From Rhizobium sp. NXC24 (GTDB lineage: Bacteria > Pseudomonadota > Alphaproteobacteria > Rhizobiales > Rhizobiaceae): a stretch of DNA of 64,000 bases. A program made the position numbers and the translations under genes. Positions within the stretch are counted from its first letter, which is position 1; each line of letters starts with the position of its first letter. The notes under the pieces are model-generated. The model saw only the letters and a program-made list of their open reading frames with translations. It did no database searches and was not told where the DNA came from. The stretch is taken from positions 2,270,501 through 2,334,500 of the forward strand of contig NZ_CP024311.1 of assembly GCF_002944315.1 (NCBI RefSeq), read 5' to 3'. Of this stretch, positions 1 through 7,749 are shown one piece after another.

Positions 1-1
1 C

Positions 2-1855
2 CAGAAGACCGGCGACCTGAAATCGGTGAAGATCTACGCCAATTCGCACTATGTTACACCCCGGCCGACGTTGAATGGCGCCATCAAGGCGATCAAGGAA
101 GAGTTGAAGCTCCGCCTCGCCGAGCTGGAAAAGGCCGGCCGTTTGTTGGAAGCGCAGCGCCTGGAGCAGCGCACCCGCTACGATGTCGAGATGCTGGAAG
201 CCACCGGCTCCTGCCAGGGCATCGAGAACTATTCGCGCTATCTCACCGGCCGCAATCCCGGCGAGCCGCCGCCGACGCTGTTCGAATATATTCCCGACAA
301 CGCCATCATCTTCATCGACGAAAGCCACGTCACCGTGCCGCAGATCGGCGGCATGTACCGCGGCGACTTCCGGCGCAAGGCGACGCTCGCCGAATACGGC
401 TTCCGCCTGCCCTCCTGCATGGACAACCGCCCGCTGCGCTTCGAGGAATGGGACGCCATGCGCCCGGACACGATCGCGGTGTCGGCAACGCCGGGCGGCT
501 GGGAGATGGAGCAATCCGGCGGCGTCTTCGCCGAACAGGTCATCCGCCCGACCGGCCTGATCGACCCGCCGGTCGAAGTCCGCTCCGCTCGCACCCAGGT
601 CGACGACGTGCTCGGCGAAATCCGCGAGACCGCCGCCAAGGGCTACCGTACCCTCTGCACCGTGCTGACCAAGCGCATGGCCGAGGACCTGACGGAGTAT
701 CTGCATGAACAGGGCGTGCGCGTCCGCTACATGCACTCCGATATTGACACGCTGGAGCGCATCGAGATCATCCGCGATCTGCGCCTCGGCGCCTTCGACG
801 TGCTCGTCGGCATCAATCTGCTGCGTGAAGGCCTCGACATTCCCGAATGCGGCTTCGTCGCTATCCTCGACGCCGACAAGGAAGGGTTCCTGCGCTCGGA
901 AACGTCGCTGATCCAGACGATCGGCCGCGCCGCGCGTAACGTCGACGGCAAGGTCATCCTCTATGCCGACACCGTTACCGGCTCGATGCAGCGGGCGATG
1001 GAGGAAACCAGCCGCCGCCGCGAAAAGCAGATGGCCTATAACGAGGAAAACGGCATCACGCCGGAATCGGTTAAGGCGAAGATTTCCGACATCCTCGACA
1101 GCGTCTACGAGAAGGACCACGTCCGCGCCGATATCGGCGGCGCCTCCGGCAAGGGCTTTGCCGATGGCGGCCATCTCGTCGGCAACAACCTGCAGGCCCA
1201 TCTCAACGCGCTGGAAAAACAGATGCGCGACGCCGCCGCCGACCTCGACTTCGAAAAAGCCGCCCGCCTGCGCGACGAAATCAAACGCCTCAAAGCCGCC
1301 GAACTCGCCGTCATGGACGACCCGATGGCCCGCGAAGAGGCAAGGAACATTGAAGGCGGCAAAATTGGCCGCCCCAATCCTTCGAGGCCCCGGTCCCCTT
1401 CGACAAACTCAGGAGCCTCCGCACCTCAGGATGAGGACGGAGCAGGCGCCGCATCGGGAGGTAGAGGCAACCCTCATGGTGAGGAGGCCCGCAGGGCCGT
1501 CTCGAACCATGAGGAGGAAGCGCAGCGCTCTTATTTCGCCAAGCCCACCCTCGACGAAATGGGCCCCGGCAGCGACGCCGGCACGCCCCTCTTCCGCAAA
1601 AAAACCAGTTCGGACGCCTTGTCCGGCACAGCCGGGCAAGATAGCGAATCCGAGCAAGCAAGAACTCGAGGCTATTTCCGAAGGAATAGCCTCGACGAAA
1701 TGACCGTCGGCAGGACGGAAAAGCCGGTCCTCGGCAAGGTGCCGGACAAGCCGATCATCCGCGCGAAGCCGGGCGTCGGCTCCTATGAGGATGCGGTGGA
1801 TGAGAAGCAGCGGAAGGGCCGGACCAAGGGCAAGACGGGGCGGCCTGGGAGGTAA
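2..1855 (+). CDS. uvrB: UvrABC excinuclease subunit B (5' truncated by window)
   Basis: UvrB is the damage-loading helicase-like subunit of nucleotide excision repair. The frame is open from base 2, so the gene starts outside the window; the first in-frame GTG at 26 is not the true start. Visible features are the DESH box near residues 98-101 counted from base 26, the SATPGGWE motif, the [13 protein letters not shown] and QTIGRAARN helicase motifs, and a C-terminal UVR motif ([17 protein letters not shown]). After the UVR motif there is a long low-complexity tail, longer than in E. coli UvrB. Part of that tail is encoded by an intergenic-type palindromic repeat (1379-1514). The last ~165 bp recur at 4039-4203 beyond the arsenic genes. 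Family assignment is certain; the function of the tail is unknown. Confidence 0.97.
   Translation, partial: QKTGDLKSVKIYANSHYVTPRPTLNGAIKAIKEELKLRLAELEKAGRLLEAQRLEQRTRYDVEMLEATGSCQGIENYSRYLTGRNPGEPPPTLFEYIPDNAIIFIDESHVTVPQIGGMYRGDFRRKATLAEYGFRLPSCMDNRPLRFEEWDAMRPDTIAVSATPGGWEMEQSGGVFAEQVIRPTGLIDPPVEVRSARTQVDDVLGEIRETAAKGYRTLCTVLTKRMAEDLTEYLHEQGVRVRYMHSDIDTLERIEIIRDLRLGAFDVLVGINLLREGLDIPECGFVAILDADKEGFLRSETSLIQTIGRAARNVDGKVILYADTVTGSMQRAMEETSRRREKQMAYNEENGITPESVKAKISDILDSVYEKDHVRADIGGASGKGFADGGHLVGNNLQAHLNALEKQMRDAAADLDFEKAARLRDEIKRLKAAELAVMDDPMAREEARNIEGGKIGRPNPSRPRSPSTNSGASAPQDEDGAGAASGGRGNPHGEEARRAVSNHEEEAQRSYFAKPTLDEMGPGSDAGTPLFRKKTSSDALSGTAGQDSESEQARTRGYFRRNSLDEMTVGRTEKPVLGKVPDKPIIRAKPGVGSYEDAVDEKQRKGRTKGKTGRPGR
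1379..1514 (+). repeat. Palindromic intergenic-type repeat inserted in frame in uvrB
   Basis: This stretch contains CCTTCGAGG, CACCTCAGGATGAGG, CCCTCATGGTGAGGAGG and AACCATGAGG blocks typical of short palindromic repeats scattered between rhizobial genes. The blocks CCTTCGAGG and TCAGGATGAGG recur in the intergenic element at 14070-14228. Here the repeat is read through in frame and encodes roughly 45 Pro/Ser/Gly/Glu-rich residues of the UvrB tail. Confidence 0.65.
1666..1695. repeat. Perfect 11-bp inverted repeat inside the uvrB tail
   Basis: TCGAGGCTATT, an 8-base spacer, and AATAGCCTCGA form a perfect hairpin. It lies just where the tail coding sequence becomes similar to the second uvrB copy at 4039, so it marks or sits beside the junction between divergent and shared sequence. 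Confidence 0.6.
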
Positions 1856-1909
1856 GCGGATTTCAGTTTTCCAGTGGCAACTTGCGGCTCATTGCGGTCA
1901 TCGCATGGA

Positions 1910-2422
1910 CTACCCGCAGCACTTGGCAGCAGCCGCCGATCCGCAGCAGGCCGCCACTTGAGCCTGTTCAGCCAGCCACCGGTCACGCGGCTTACAACTC
2001 GCCGCGCGGGGAACGAGTTCGACATATAGCGCACCATCGCAGATGACAGGAGTCGATGCGCAATAGAGCCGCATCGGCTGCACACCATCGCTTACCTCAA
2101 AGGTCAGCTTCGCCGAGCCATCAAGCTGAACATGCTCGGAAACCTTGCGAATGATGGCAGCGAACTTGCCCGCAAGCATATAGGTGCGGTTGCCTTCCTC
2201 GATATCCCAGAGCTGCACGAAAATCTCTGCCCATGCTTCCGGATTGGCCCCGCAGTCCAGCGCTGAAAACTGCCCCGCCTTGACTTCGGTGACATGATAG
2301 CCCGGCTTCACCGACCGGCCCTCATAGCGGAATACAAGGGGCAGATCGCGGGAAGCTGCCAATGTCTCAAGCAAAAGGCCAAGGTTGATATCCGAAGATT
2401 GGACCTTGTCGATCGCATTCAT
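1910..2422 (-). CDS. DUF6428-like protein of arsenic operon
   Basis: 170-residue soluble protein with no signal peptide or membrane segment. I read it as a member of the small family found beside arsR in rhizobial arsenic loci (DUF6428), function unknown. The start at 2422 (MNAIDKV) is preferred over the longer frame from 2479, which would run into arsR and the operator. The C-terminus carries two CC pairs (AACCG and KCCG), a possible thiolate site for arsenite, echoing the Cys pairs at the ArsR C-terminus. It is transcribed divergently from arsR across a 42-bp gap, so one operator could control both directions. The metal-binding idea is inference from the cysteines only. Confidence 0.75.
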   Translation of the reverse strand: MNAIDKVQSSDINLGLLLETLAASRDLPLVFRYEGRSVKPGYHVTEVKAGQFSALDCGANPEAWAEIFVQLWDIEEGNRTYMLAGKFAAIIRKVSEHVQLDGSAKLTFEVSDGVQPMRLYCASTPVICDGALYVELVPRAASCKPRDRWLAEQAQVAACCGSAAAAKCCG

Positions 2423-2446
2423 TTGAGATACCCATCGTTTCAACAT

Positions 2447-2462
2447 TTCAAGGATTATTGAA
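2447..2462. promoter_or_regulatory. Candidate ArsR operator
   Basis: The palindrome TTCAAGGATTATTGAA (5-bp arms, 6-bp spacer) lies in the divergent gap. It overlaps the AAGGA ribosome binding site of arsR and ends two bases before its ATG. A dyad at this position fits autorepression by an ArsR-family protein; binding is inferred. Confidence 0.55.
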
Positions 2463-2464
2463 TT

Positions 2465-2818
2465 ATGGATGAACGTCAAGCTCTCGCTTCGTTCGGTGCG
2501 CTCTCGCAGGAGACCCGACTACAGATCATCCGCATGCTCGTCGTTGCCGGTCCGGACGGCATGTCGGCAGGAACAATTGCGGAAAAGCTCGAAGTATCGC
2601 CTTCGAACATCTCGTTCCATCTTAAGGAACTGGATCGAGCCGGCCTCGTCAACCAGCAGCGTGAAGCTCGCTCCATCATCTACACCGCCAATTACGATGC
2701 GCTGAGCGGCCTCGTGCGTTTCCTGATGGAAGACTGCTGCGGGGGCAATCCCGAAATTTGTGCACCAACGGCCAAGGTTGCCGCCTGCTGCGCGCCCGCA
2801 GAGGAAAAAGTTCAATGA
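2465..2818 (+). CDS. arsR: ArsR-family arsenic-responsive repressor
   Basis: 117-residue winged-helix regulator. The helix-turn-helix spans about residues 36-62 (AEKLEVSPSNISFHLKEL). The classical ELCVC motif in the DNA-binding region is absent. Instead, Cys91-Cys92, Cys99 and Cys108-Cys109 cluster in the C-terminal tail, as in ArsR types that bind As(III) near the C-terminus. First gene of arsR-aqpS-arsC. It likely represses this operon and the divergent DUF6428-like gene, releasing DNA when arsenite or antimonite binds. Family is certain; the ligand is inferred from cysteines and neighbours. Confidence 0.93.
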   Translation: MDERQALASFGALSQETRLQIIRMLVVAGPDGMSAGTIAEKLEVSPSNISFHLKELDRAGLVNQQREARSIIYTANYDALSGLVRFLMEDCCGGNPEICAPTAKVAACCAPAEEKVQ

Positions 2819-2848
2819 ACGTCCCGATTTGGTCTGTGGTCTGAAGCT

Positions 2849-3550
2849 ATGACTTTGTTTCCTCTCTCGCGCCGCCTTGCCTCGGAAGCCCTCGGCGCGG
2901 CACTTCTGGTTGCGACCGTCGTCGGTTCGGGCATCATGGCGGACAGGCTGACGACTGATACGGCGCTTGCATTGCTCGCCAACACGCTTGCGACGGGTGC
3001 GATCCTTGTCGTGCTGATTACTGTGCTGGGGCCGGTTTCCGGGGCTCACTTCAACCCGGTCGTATCGCTGGTTTTCGCGCTCCGTCGCGGACTGACCGCA
3101 ATGTCGGCTCTGACCTATATCGTCGCGCAAATCCTTGGTGGCATTGTCGGAACCATTCTTGCCCATGCCATGTTCGAATTGCCCTTGCTTCAAACCTCGA
3201 CCACCATCCGTGCCGGCGGCGCGCAATGGCTTTCTGAAGTAACGGCCACGTTCGGCCTCATCTTCGTGATCCTCGCTGGCCTGCGATTTCGGTCCGAAAC
3301 CGTGCCCTGGCTGGTCGGTCTCTATATCACCGCCGCGTACTGGTTCACGGCTTCCACTTCATTCGCCAATCCCGCCATCGCTATCGCCCGCTCGCTGACA
3401 AACACCTTTTCGGGCATCCGTCCGGTCGATCTGCCAGGCTTTATCGTCGCGGAAGTCCTGGGCGCATTGCTGGCATCGATGCTCGCTAGCTGGCTGTTGA
3501 TGGAAGCCCGCAATCCTCAAACTCCTACAGAAACGGAATCCGCCCCATGA
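2849..3550 (+). CDS. aqpS: Aquaglyceroporin, arsenite channel
   Basis: 233-residue MIP-family channel with about six membrane segments and both asparagine boxes: HFNPVV (Asn69-Pro70-Val71) and FANPAIAIAR (Asn174-Pro175-Ala176). Placement between arsR and arsC matches the Sinorhizobium meliloti arrangement, where AqpS lets arsenite made by ArsC leave the cell down its gradient. No ArsB or ACR3 pump and no ArsH is present here, so this channel is the only visible exit for arsenite. Its stop overlaps the arsC start by 4 nt, indicating coupled translation. Confidence 0.93.
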   Translation: MTLFPLSRRLASEALGAALLVATVVGSGIMADRLTTDTALALLANTLATGAILVVLITVLGPVSGAHFNPVVSLVFALRRGLTAMSALTYIVAQILGGIVGTILAHAMFELPLLQTSTTIRAGGAQWLSEVTATFGLIFVILAGLRFRSETVPWLVGLYITAAYWFTASTSFANPAIAIARSLTNTFSGIRPVDLPGFIVAEVLGALLASMLASWLLMEARNPQTPTETESAP

Positions 3551-3975
3551 GCATGGACGTCACCATCTATCACAACCCGCAATGCGGCACGTCGCGCAAC
3601 ACGCTGGCGATGATCCGGAATGCCGGCATCGAACCGACTGTCATCGAATATCTGAAAAATCCGCCGACCCGCGAACAGCTCGTCAAGATGATTGTGGATG
3701 CAGGTTTGAGCGTCCGCGAGGCAATGCGCGACAAGGGCACGCCCTACGCCGAACTCGGCCTCGACAATCCGGGCCTGACCGACGATCGGTTGCTCGATGC
3801 CATGTTGAAGGATCCGATCCTGATCAACCGCCCATTTGTCATTACGCCGATCGGCACACGCCTTGCCCGGCCTTCCGAGATCGTTCTGGATATCCTGCCC
3901 GACACCCATAAAGGCTCCTTCACCAAGGAAGACGGCGAGCAGGTACTCGATGCCCAGGGCAAACGCCTTGTCTGA
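3547..3975 (+). CDS. arsC: Arsenate reductase, glutaredoxin-dependent
   Basis: 142-residue ArsC of the thioredoxin-fold, glutaredoxin-coupled class. The N-terminal HNPQCGTSRN segment gives the catalytic Cys13, and NRPFVITPIGTRLARP matches the conserved region with arginines that contact arsenate. It reduces As(V) to As(III), which would exit through AqpS. It overlaps aqpS by ATGA. Last gene of the cassette; the duplicated uvrB end begins about 60 bp downstream. Confidence 0.96.
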   Translation: MSMDVTIYHNPQCGTSRNTLAMIRNAGIEPTVIEYLKNPPTREQLVKMIVDAGLSVREAMRDKGTPYAELGLDNPGLTDDRLLDAMLKDPILINRPFVITPIGTRLARPSEIVLDILPDTHKGSFTKEDGEQVLDAQGKRLV

Positions 3976-4018
3976 ACGCGTGCTGCTTCCCGCCGTGCTG
4001 GCCGTCGATGCCGTCAAG

Positions 4019-4203
4019 CCCTCTTCCGCAAGAACACGCTAGACGAAATCACCGTCGGCAGAACGGAGAAGCCGGTACTCGGCAAGGTGCCGGACAAGCC
4101 GATCATCCGGGCTAAGCCGGGTGCCGGGTCCTATGAGGATGCGGTGGATGAGAAGCAGCGGAAGGCCCGCACGAAGGGGAAGACGGGGCGGCCTGGGAGG
4201 TGA
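4019..4203 (+). pseudogene. Duplicated, diverged 3' end of uvrB
   Basis: From about 4039 the sequence matches the last ~165 bp of uvrB (1690-1855) with scattered, mostly synonymous substitutions (roughly nine bases in ten identical by eye), down to a stop codon at the same place (TGA instead of TAA). A weaker match continues left to about 4010 with a frame-breaking difference. It has no start or ribosome binding site, so it is a remnant. It encodes the compact form (LFRKNTLDE...) without the extra tail residues of the resident uvrB. The two copies bracket the ars cassette. Confidence 0.85.
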
Positions 4204-4287
4204 GCCGAGTTAAATTCAAAAAATACGCACATACGGTTTGCCGCATGCGATCAAAATTAACTTAGCTGAAGTACGTAAGGGCCTATA

Positions 4288-4467
4288 TCAAGAACGGCTT
4301 GATTTCAATAACCCTTTGTTTTTCAAAGACTCTTTGATTTGCACGTGTCGCTTATCTGATGTCGCAGATAAACCTTTTGAAGCACGCTCATCTACAATAA
4401 GAGAAGCGTTGTTCAGACGCGCATTGCTGATTGGTAACAACATCGAAAGCTGCTGTTCCTTTTTCAT
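4288..4467 (-). CDS. Small 59-residue protein coupled to avcD
   Basis: A 60-codon frame opens with ATG one base after the avcD stop codon. Its AAGGAGG ribosome binding site lies inside the last avcD codons, 8-9 bases before the ATG, so the two genes are almost certainly co-translated. The product begins MKKEQQLSM and ends KSSRS. It is basic (about 12 Lys/Arg against 5 Asp/Glu), without cysteines, a signal peptide or a membrane segment. It shares the AT-rich composition of avcD. I recognise no family. Possible roles are an accessory or regulatory partner of the deaminase, or a protein antitoxin; these are guesses from position only. Confidence 0.62.
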   Translation of the reverse strand: MKKEQQLSMLLPISNARLNNASLIVDERASKGLSATSDKRHVQIKESLKNKGLLKSSRS

Positions 4468-4468
4468 T

Positions 4469-5977
4469 TTATATCCCCTCCTTTTCTAACACAGGCTGCA
4501 GAACCAATTGCTCGCGAGTTACAAGAGAGTCTAATGGTGGCGATGCCAGCGGCCTAGCGGTCTTAGGTATAACATTCTTTAGCTTACCTGATTCTTTACG
4601 TTCAAGCTTGCCACCAAAAACTCGCGAGAAGCTGGAAGGTGACACACCGGCATACTGCAGAAACGCAACTTTCCCTTTCTCATTGGGATTGGTAGTTATA
4701 GCATCTGAATGCAGCGTCAATGCCAAACTTTTGGGATATGGGTCGATATAAATAACCGCGTCGATCCCGCTTGCCACGATGTGACGAGCGCAATTGTGGC
4801 AAGGAAATGTTGTCGTAAATAATTTAGATCCAACGATCCCACCCTTGCCCAATCTGGCGACGGAGATAATGGCCTCCATCTCAGCATGGACCGCCCTGGA
4901 AAATTCTATAAGGTTTTTGACGTCCGTGTTTCTAAGACTTTGCCTAATGTCAGATGATTTTACGGAATTCCCAACCTTCGCACTAATTTGGTCGAAAAGT
5001 TTATTCTTATGGAAGTCATTCCAACACTGGCACGCCTTCCACTTATAGCATCGATTATCTCCGGATCCGTCGTCAATATTGTAGGTCCCACCCCCAAATT
5101 TTGGCACATCGTTAGCACCTTGACCGATTACCTCGCCCGTCTTTGACACAATTACGGCACCGACCTGCCTGGATAGGCAAGCCGAATTCAAAGAAATACC
5201 GGAAGCAACCTGCATCGCATATTCATCACGCGTAGGGGTTTGAACGCCAATTCCGAAGACCAAATTTAACAAACGATCCACTGCAATCCCGACGTTATCA
5301 GTATTATCTTCGTCATTTCGGAAGAAGACATCAGCATAGTTCATCGTTTTACGAACAGATTGGCCGAAGTCCAGACCTTCATCGTAGTCAGCGTCTTTGA
5401 TCTTGGAGAGATAAGAGGAGTTTGAAACATTACTCTCCAATCTCGAAATTCTCTTATCCTCGGGAGAAAATACACCTATTAACCAAAACAAATCACCGTA
5501 GACCTTTCGCAATACTGCAACTTCCTCTGGATTCTTCAAAGAATCTATTATCGCGCAGAATCGCCTGTCCTCGCCATTTTCAACATCTTTTCTGGATTTA
5601 TTTATTTGATCTATACTTAAAATGGCAAGAACGTCGTTTGAATGCTTCTCTCTAAGTTTGTTGCCGATATGTTGAAGCTTTTCAACTCTCTCCGAATCTG
5701 ACGCATCAACTGTGACAGAACCGACACTCTCAGCACGTTCATTAATTATGTCGCTAATCTTTATAACGTTAGTTTGGTAAGAGAAATTCTCCTCTATTTT
5801 CTTTTTAATAAGACTTGCCACCGTCGACGCACCGGATCCGATAGGCGCAACCATAGCGAAGACAAGCTCTTGCGTTCTCCGTTGATCTAAAGTGACAGGT
5901 TCTTCTTGCTCACCGCTGGCGAATGTCACAGCGGATTCTTCAATTGCTTCGCTTTTTTTATTAAGAATAATTGCCAT
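4469..5977 (-). CDS. avcD: Anti-phage dCTP deaminase (P-loop + deaminase, AvcD type)
   Basis: 502-residue two-domain protein. The N-terminal half is a P-loop nucleoside-kinase-like domain with APIGSGAST at residues 44-52. The C-terminal half is a zinc cytidine/dCMP deaminase fold with HAE at 364-366 and PCHNC at 392-396. This architecture is that of the defence deaminases (AvcD/DCD) that convert dCTP/dCMP to uridine nucleotides and starve phage of dCTP. In Vibrio cholerae the enzyme is held inactive by an upstream RNA, AvcI. The gene is markedly AT-richer than its neighbours and lies between the duplicated uvrB end and an unrelated cyclase, so it looks acquired. The ATG at 5977 has only a weak ribosome binding site (GGTGG). 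Confidence 0.9.
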   Translation of the reverse strand: MAIILNKKSEAIEESAVTFASGEQEEPVTLDQRRTQELVFAMVAPIGSGASTVASLIKKKIEENFSYQTNVIKISDIINERAESVGSVTVDASDSERVEKLQHIGNKLREKHSNDVLAILSIDQINKSRKDVENGEDRRFCAIIDSLKNPEEVAVLRKVYGDLFWLIGVFSPEDKRISRLESNVSNSSYLSKIKDADYDEGLDFGQSVRKTMNYADVFFRNDEDNTDNVGIAVDRLLNLVFGIGVQTPTRDEYAMQVASGISLNSACLSRQVGAVIVSKTGEVIGQGANDVPKFGGGTYNIDDGSGDNRCYKWKACQCWNDFHKNKLFDQISAKVGNSVKSSDIRQSLRNTDVKNLIEFSRAVHAEMEAIISVARLGKGGIVGSKLFTTTFPCHNCARHIVASGIDAVIYIDPYPKSLALTLHSDAITTNPNEKGKVAFLQYAGVSPSSFSRVFGGKLERKESGKLKNVIPKTARPLASPPLDSLVTREQLVLQPVLEKEGI

Positions 5978-6303
5978 CTACACCACCAGAATGGTTCGTT
6001 GAGTCTATCTATGCGAGCATAGTTGCATAATGTAATTCCGCGAGACAGCTAAATCCAAGATAGAAATTTCGAATTAATAATGCGTCGTGAGCGACACAAT
6101 CCGTGTTAAATTGCGATATTGGATTATTTTCTAAGCCGCTGTGGGCAAGGATTGTCGCTGAACTCACCACAACAGAAAGGCTGAGTCCTTCCCCATTTGA
6201 CCCTCAGCGGACGTATGCCCCATTCTCTGCTATACTCTCAAACAACCAAGACAACTCCCAAGGCATGGCCAAACCTGATCGATAGCTGAAGCGCAGGTGC
6301 CAC
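5978..6303. other. AT-rich gap upstream of avcD; possible regulatory RNA region
   Basis: This 326-bp gap separates the divergent avcD and cyclase starts. The 120 bp next to avcD are AT-rich and contain a short dyad, ATGCgagcatagttGCAT, near 6013-6030. In Vibrio the AvcI inhibitory RNA is encoded just upstream of avcD, so this is where a counterpart would be. I see no diagnostic RNA structure, and no convincing ORF on either strand. Confidence 0.3.
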
Positions 6304-7749
6304 ATGACTGACGTTCAGGAAAGGCTCCTTGAAAGCAAGATCATCGAGATCGAGCAGGCCCGGTCTTGGAGTCCGCGGATCATCTCCAAATTAGAAGCGC
6401 TGATCCGCAGCGGTGACGACTTGTCCCTCTATCGCATCAATCCCCTGGCCTTCGCTCGCGACCGTGCCATCGCGGAGGCGGAAAGTATTGATCTGTTTCT
6501 CCATGCCACCCGAAACGGATTGTTCGAGATGAGCTGGGATGTGGTGTGCCCGCAATCCGGCATGGTGCTCGACAGTTTCGGCGCGCTGCGAACGTTGAAG
6601 ACCCACTATGTCTGCGGTCTGTGCGACGTCAGCGGCGAAACCAACCTAGATGACTTCATCGAGGTCACCTTCACGGTGTCGCCGCACCTCCGCCGGCTGC
6701 CCTTTCATGATCCCGGCTCGCTCTCAGTCGAGGATTTTCACTGGAAGGCGCGATTCCTGAGCGACGCGCGAATACCCGGCCAACAGGTCCGCTTTCTCGA
6801 TGTCCTGCAGGGACTGGTTCGTGGACTCTCTTTTCTGCCGCCTAGCTCGGTCACGACGTTGAGGGCGGAGCTCGGTCCCGGCGCCCTGGCGGGCATCAAT
6901 GTCCAGACCCAGGCGAGTTTTGCATTGCCGGTCGTAGGCGAGCCGGTAACGGAGCCGACGCGCTTGCGGATCGGATATGACGGGCAACGGTTTTCCGCTT
7001 CGCTGCCGGCAGCGCCGCCCGGCCCTGTCATCATCGACGTGCAGAACTCCGGTGCCGTGCGTGGCTCGTTGCTGCTGATCAATTGGCCGCCGGAAATCCT
7101 CGCGCAGACAATCAAGCCGGCCCTCGACTTCGATCCTTACATGTCGGGCGGGATGCTGCTGGCCCGACAGACATTTCGGCGCCTGTTCCGCTCGGAAAAC
7201 GTCGATGAGAAGGAAGGTCTGGGTATCCGTCAGGTGACCCTCCTGTTCACGGACATCAAGGGGTCGACCGCCATGTATGAGCGGCTTGGCGATCTCAATG
7301 CCTATGCGCTGGTTCGCGAGCATTTCGCACTGCTCGGTGCGACGGTGCAGGAGCACTCAGGCGCGATCGTCAAGACAATCGGCGACGCCGTGATGGCTGC
7401 CTTCTCTCGTCCGGCGGATGCTGTCTCGGCTGCGCTGCACATTCTGGGGGTCATCGAGCGCTACAATGCCGCGCATGGCGACCCGAGCCCTATCCTGAAG
7501 ATCGGAGCCCATTGCGGCCCCTCGATCGCCGTGAGCTTGAACGAAAACCTCGATTATTTCGGCCAGACCGTCAATGTTGCCGCACGCGTGCAGTCGCTGG
7601 CTGACGCGGGGGAAATATGCATTTCCGAAGCGCTGTTTGCGGCGCCCGGTGTCAGCCAACTCCTCGCCGGTCAAAGACTGGTCGCCTTCGAAGCTCCTCT
7701 CCGGGGCGTCGAGGGAATTGCATGCGTATACCGCGTGATGCCCAATTAG
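6304..7749 (+). CDS. Class III adenylate/guanylate cyclase with DUF5939-type N-terminus
   Basis: 481-residue protein. The N-terminal ~290 residues form a sensory region resembling DUF5939, with a possible metal knuckle (Cys82, then Cys104 and Cys107 in YVCGLC). The C-terminal class III catalytic domain starts near residue 305: LLFTDIKGST supplies metal-binding Asp317, and KTIGDAVMAAF supplies Asp361. It presumably makes cAMP or cGMP; the substrate is not settled from sequence alone. No membrane segment. An IS110-family element follows directly downstream. Confidence 0.88.
   Translation: MTDVQERLLESKIIEIEQARSWSPRIISKLEALIRSGDDLSLYRINPLAFARDRAIAEAESIDLFLHATRNGLFEMSWDVVCPQSGMVLDSFGALRTLKTHYVCGLCDVSGETNLDDFIEVTFTVSPHLRRLPFHDPGSLSVEDFHWKARFLSDARIPGQQVRFLDVLQGLVRGLSFLPPSSVTTLRAELGPGALAGINVQTQASFALPVVGEPVTEPTRLRIGYDGQRFSASLPAAPPGPVIIDVQNSGAVRGSLLLINWPPEILAQTIKPALDFDPYMSGGMLLARQTFRRLFRSENVDEKEGLGIRQVTLLFTDIKGSTAMYERLGDLNAYALVREHFALLGATVQEHSGAIVKTIGDAVMAAFSRPADAVSAALHILGVIERYNAAHGDPSPILKIGAHCGPSIAVSLNENLDYFGQTVNVAARVQSLADAGEICISEALFAAPGVSQLLAGQRLVAFEAPLRGVEGIACVYRVMPN

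Noticed and set aside
4238..4489. Plus-strand ORF of 83 codons overlapping the avcD end
   Set aside because: It is antisense to the small avcD-coupled gene, has no ribosome binding site and no recognisable protein features.
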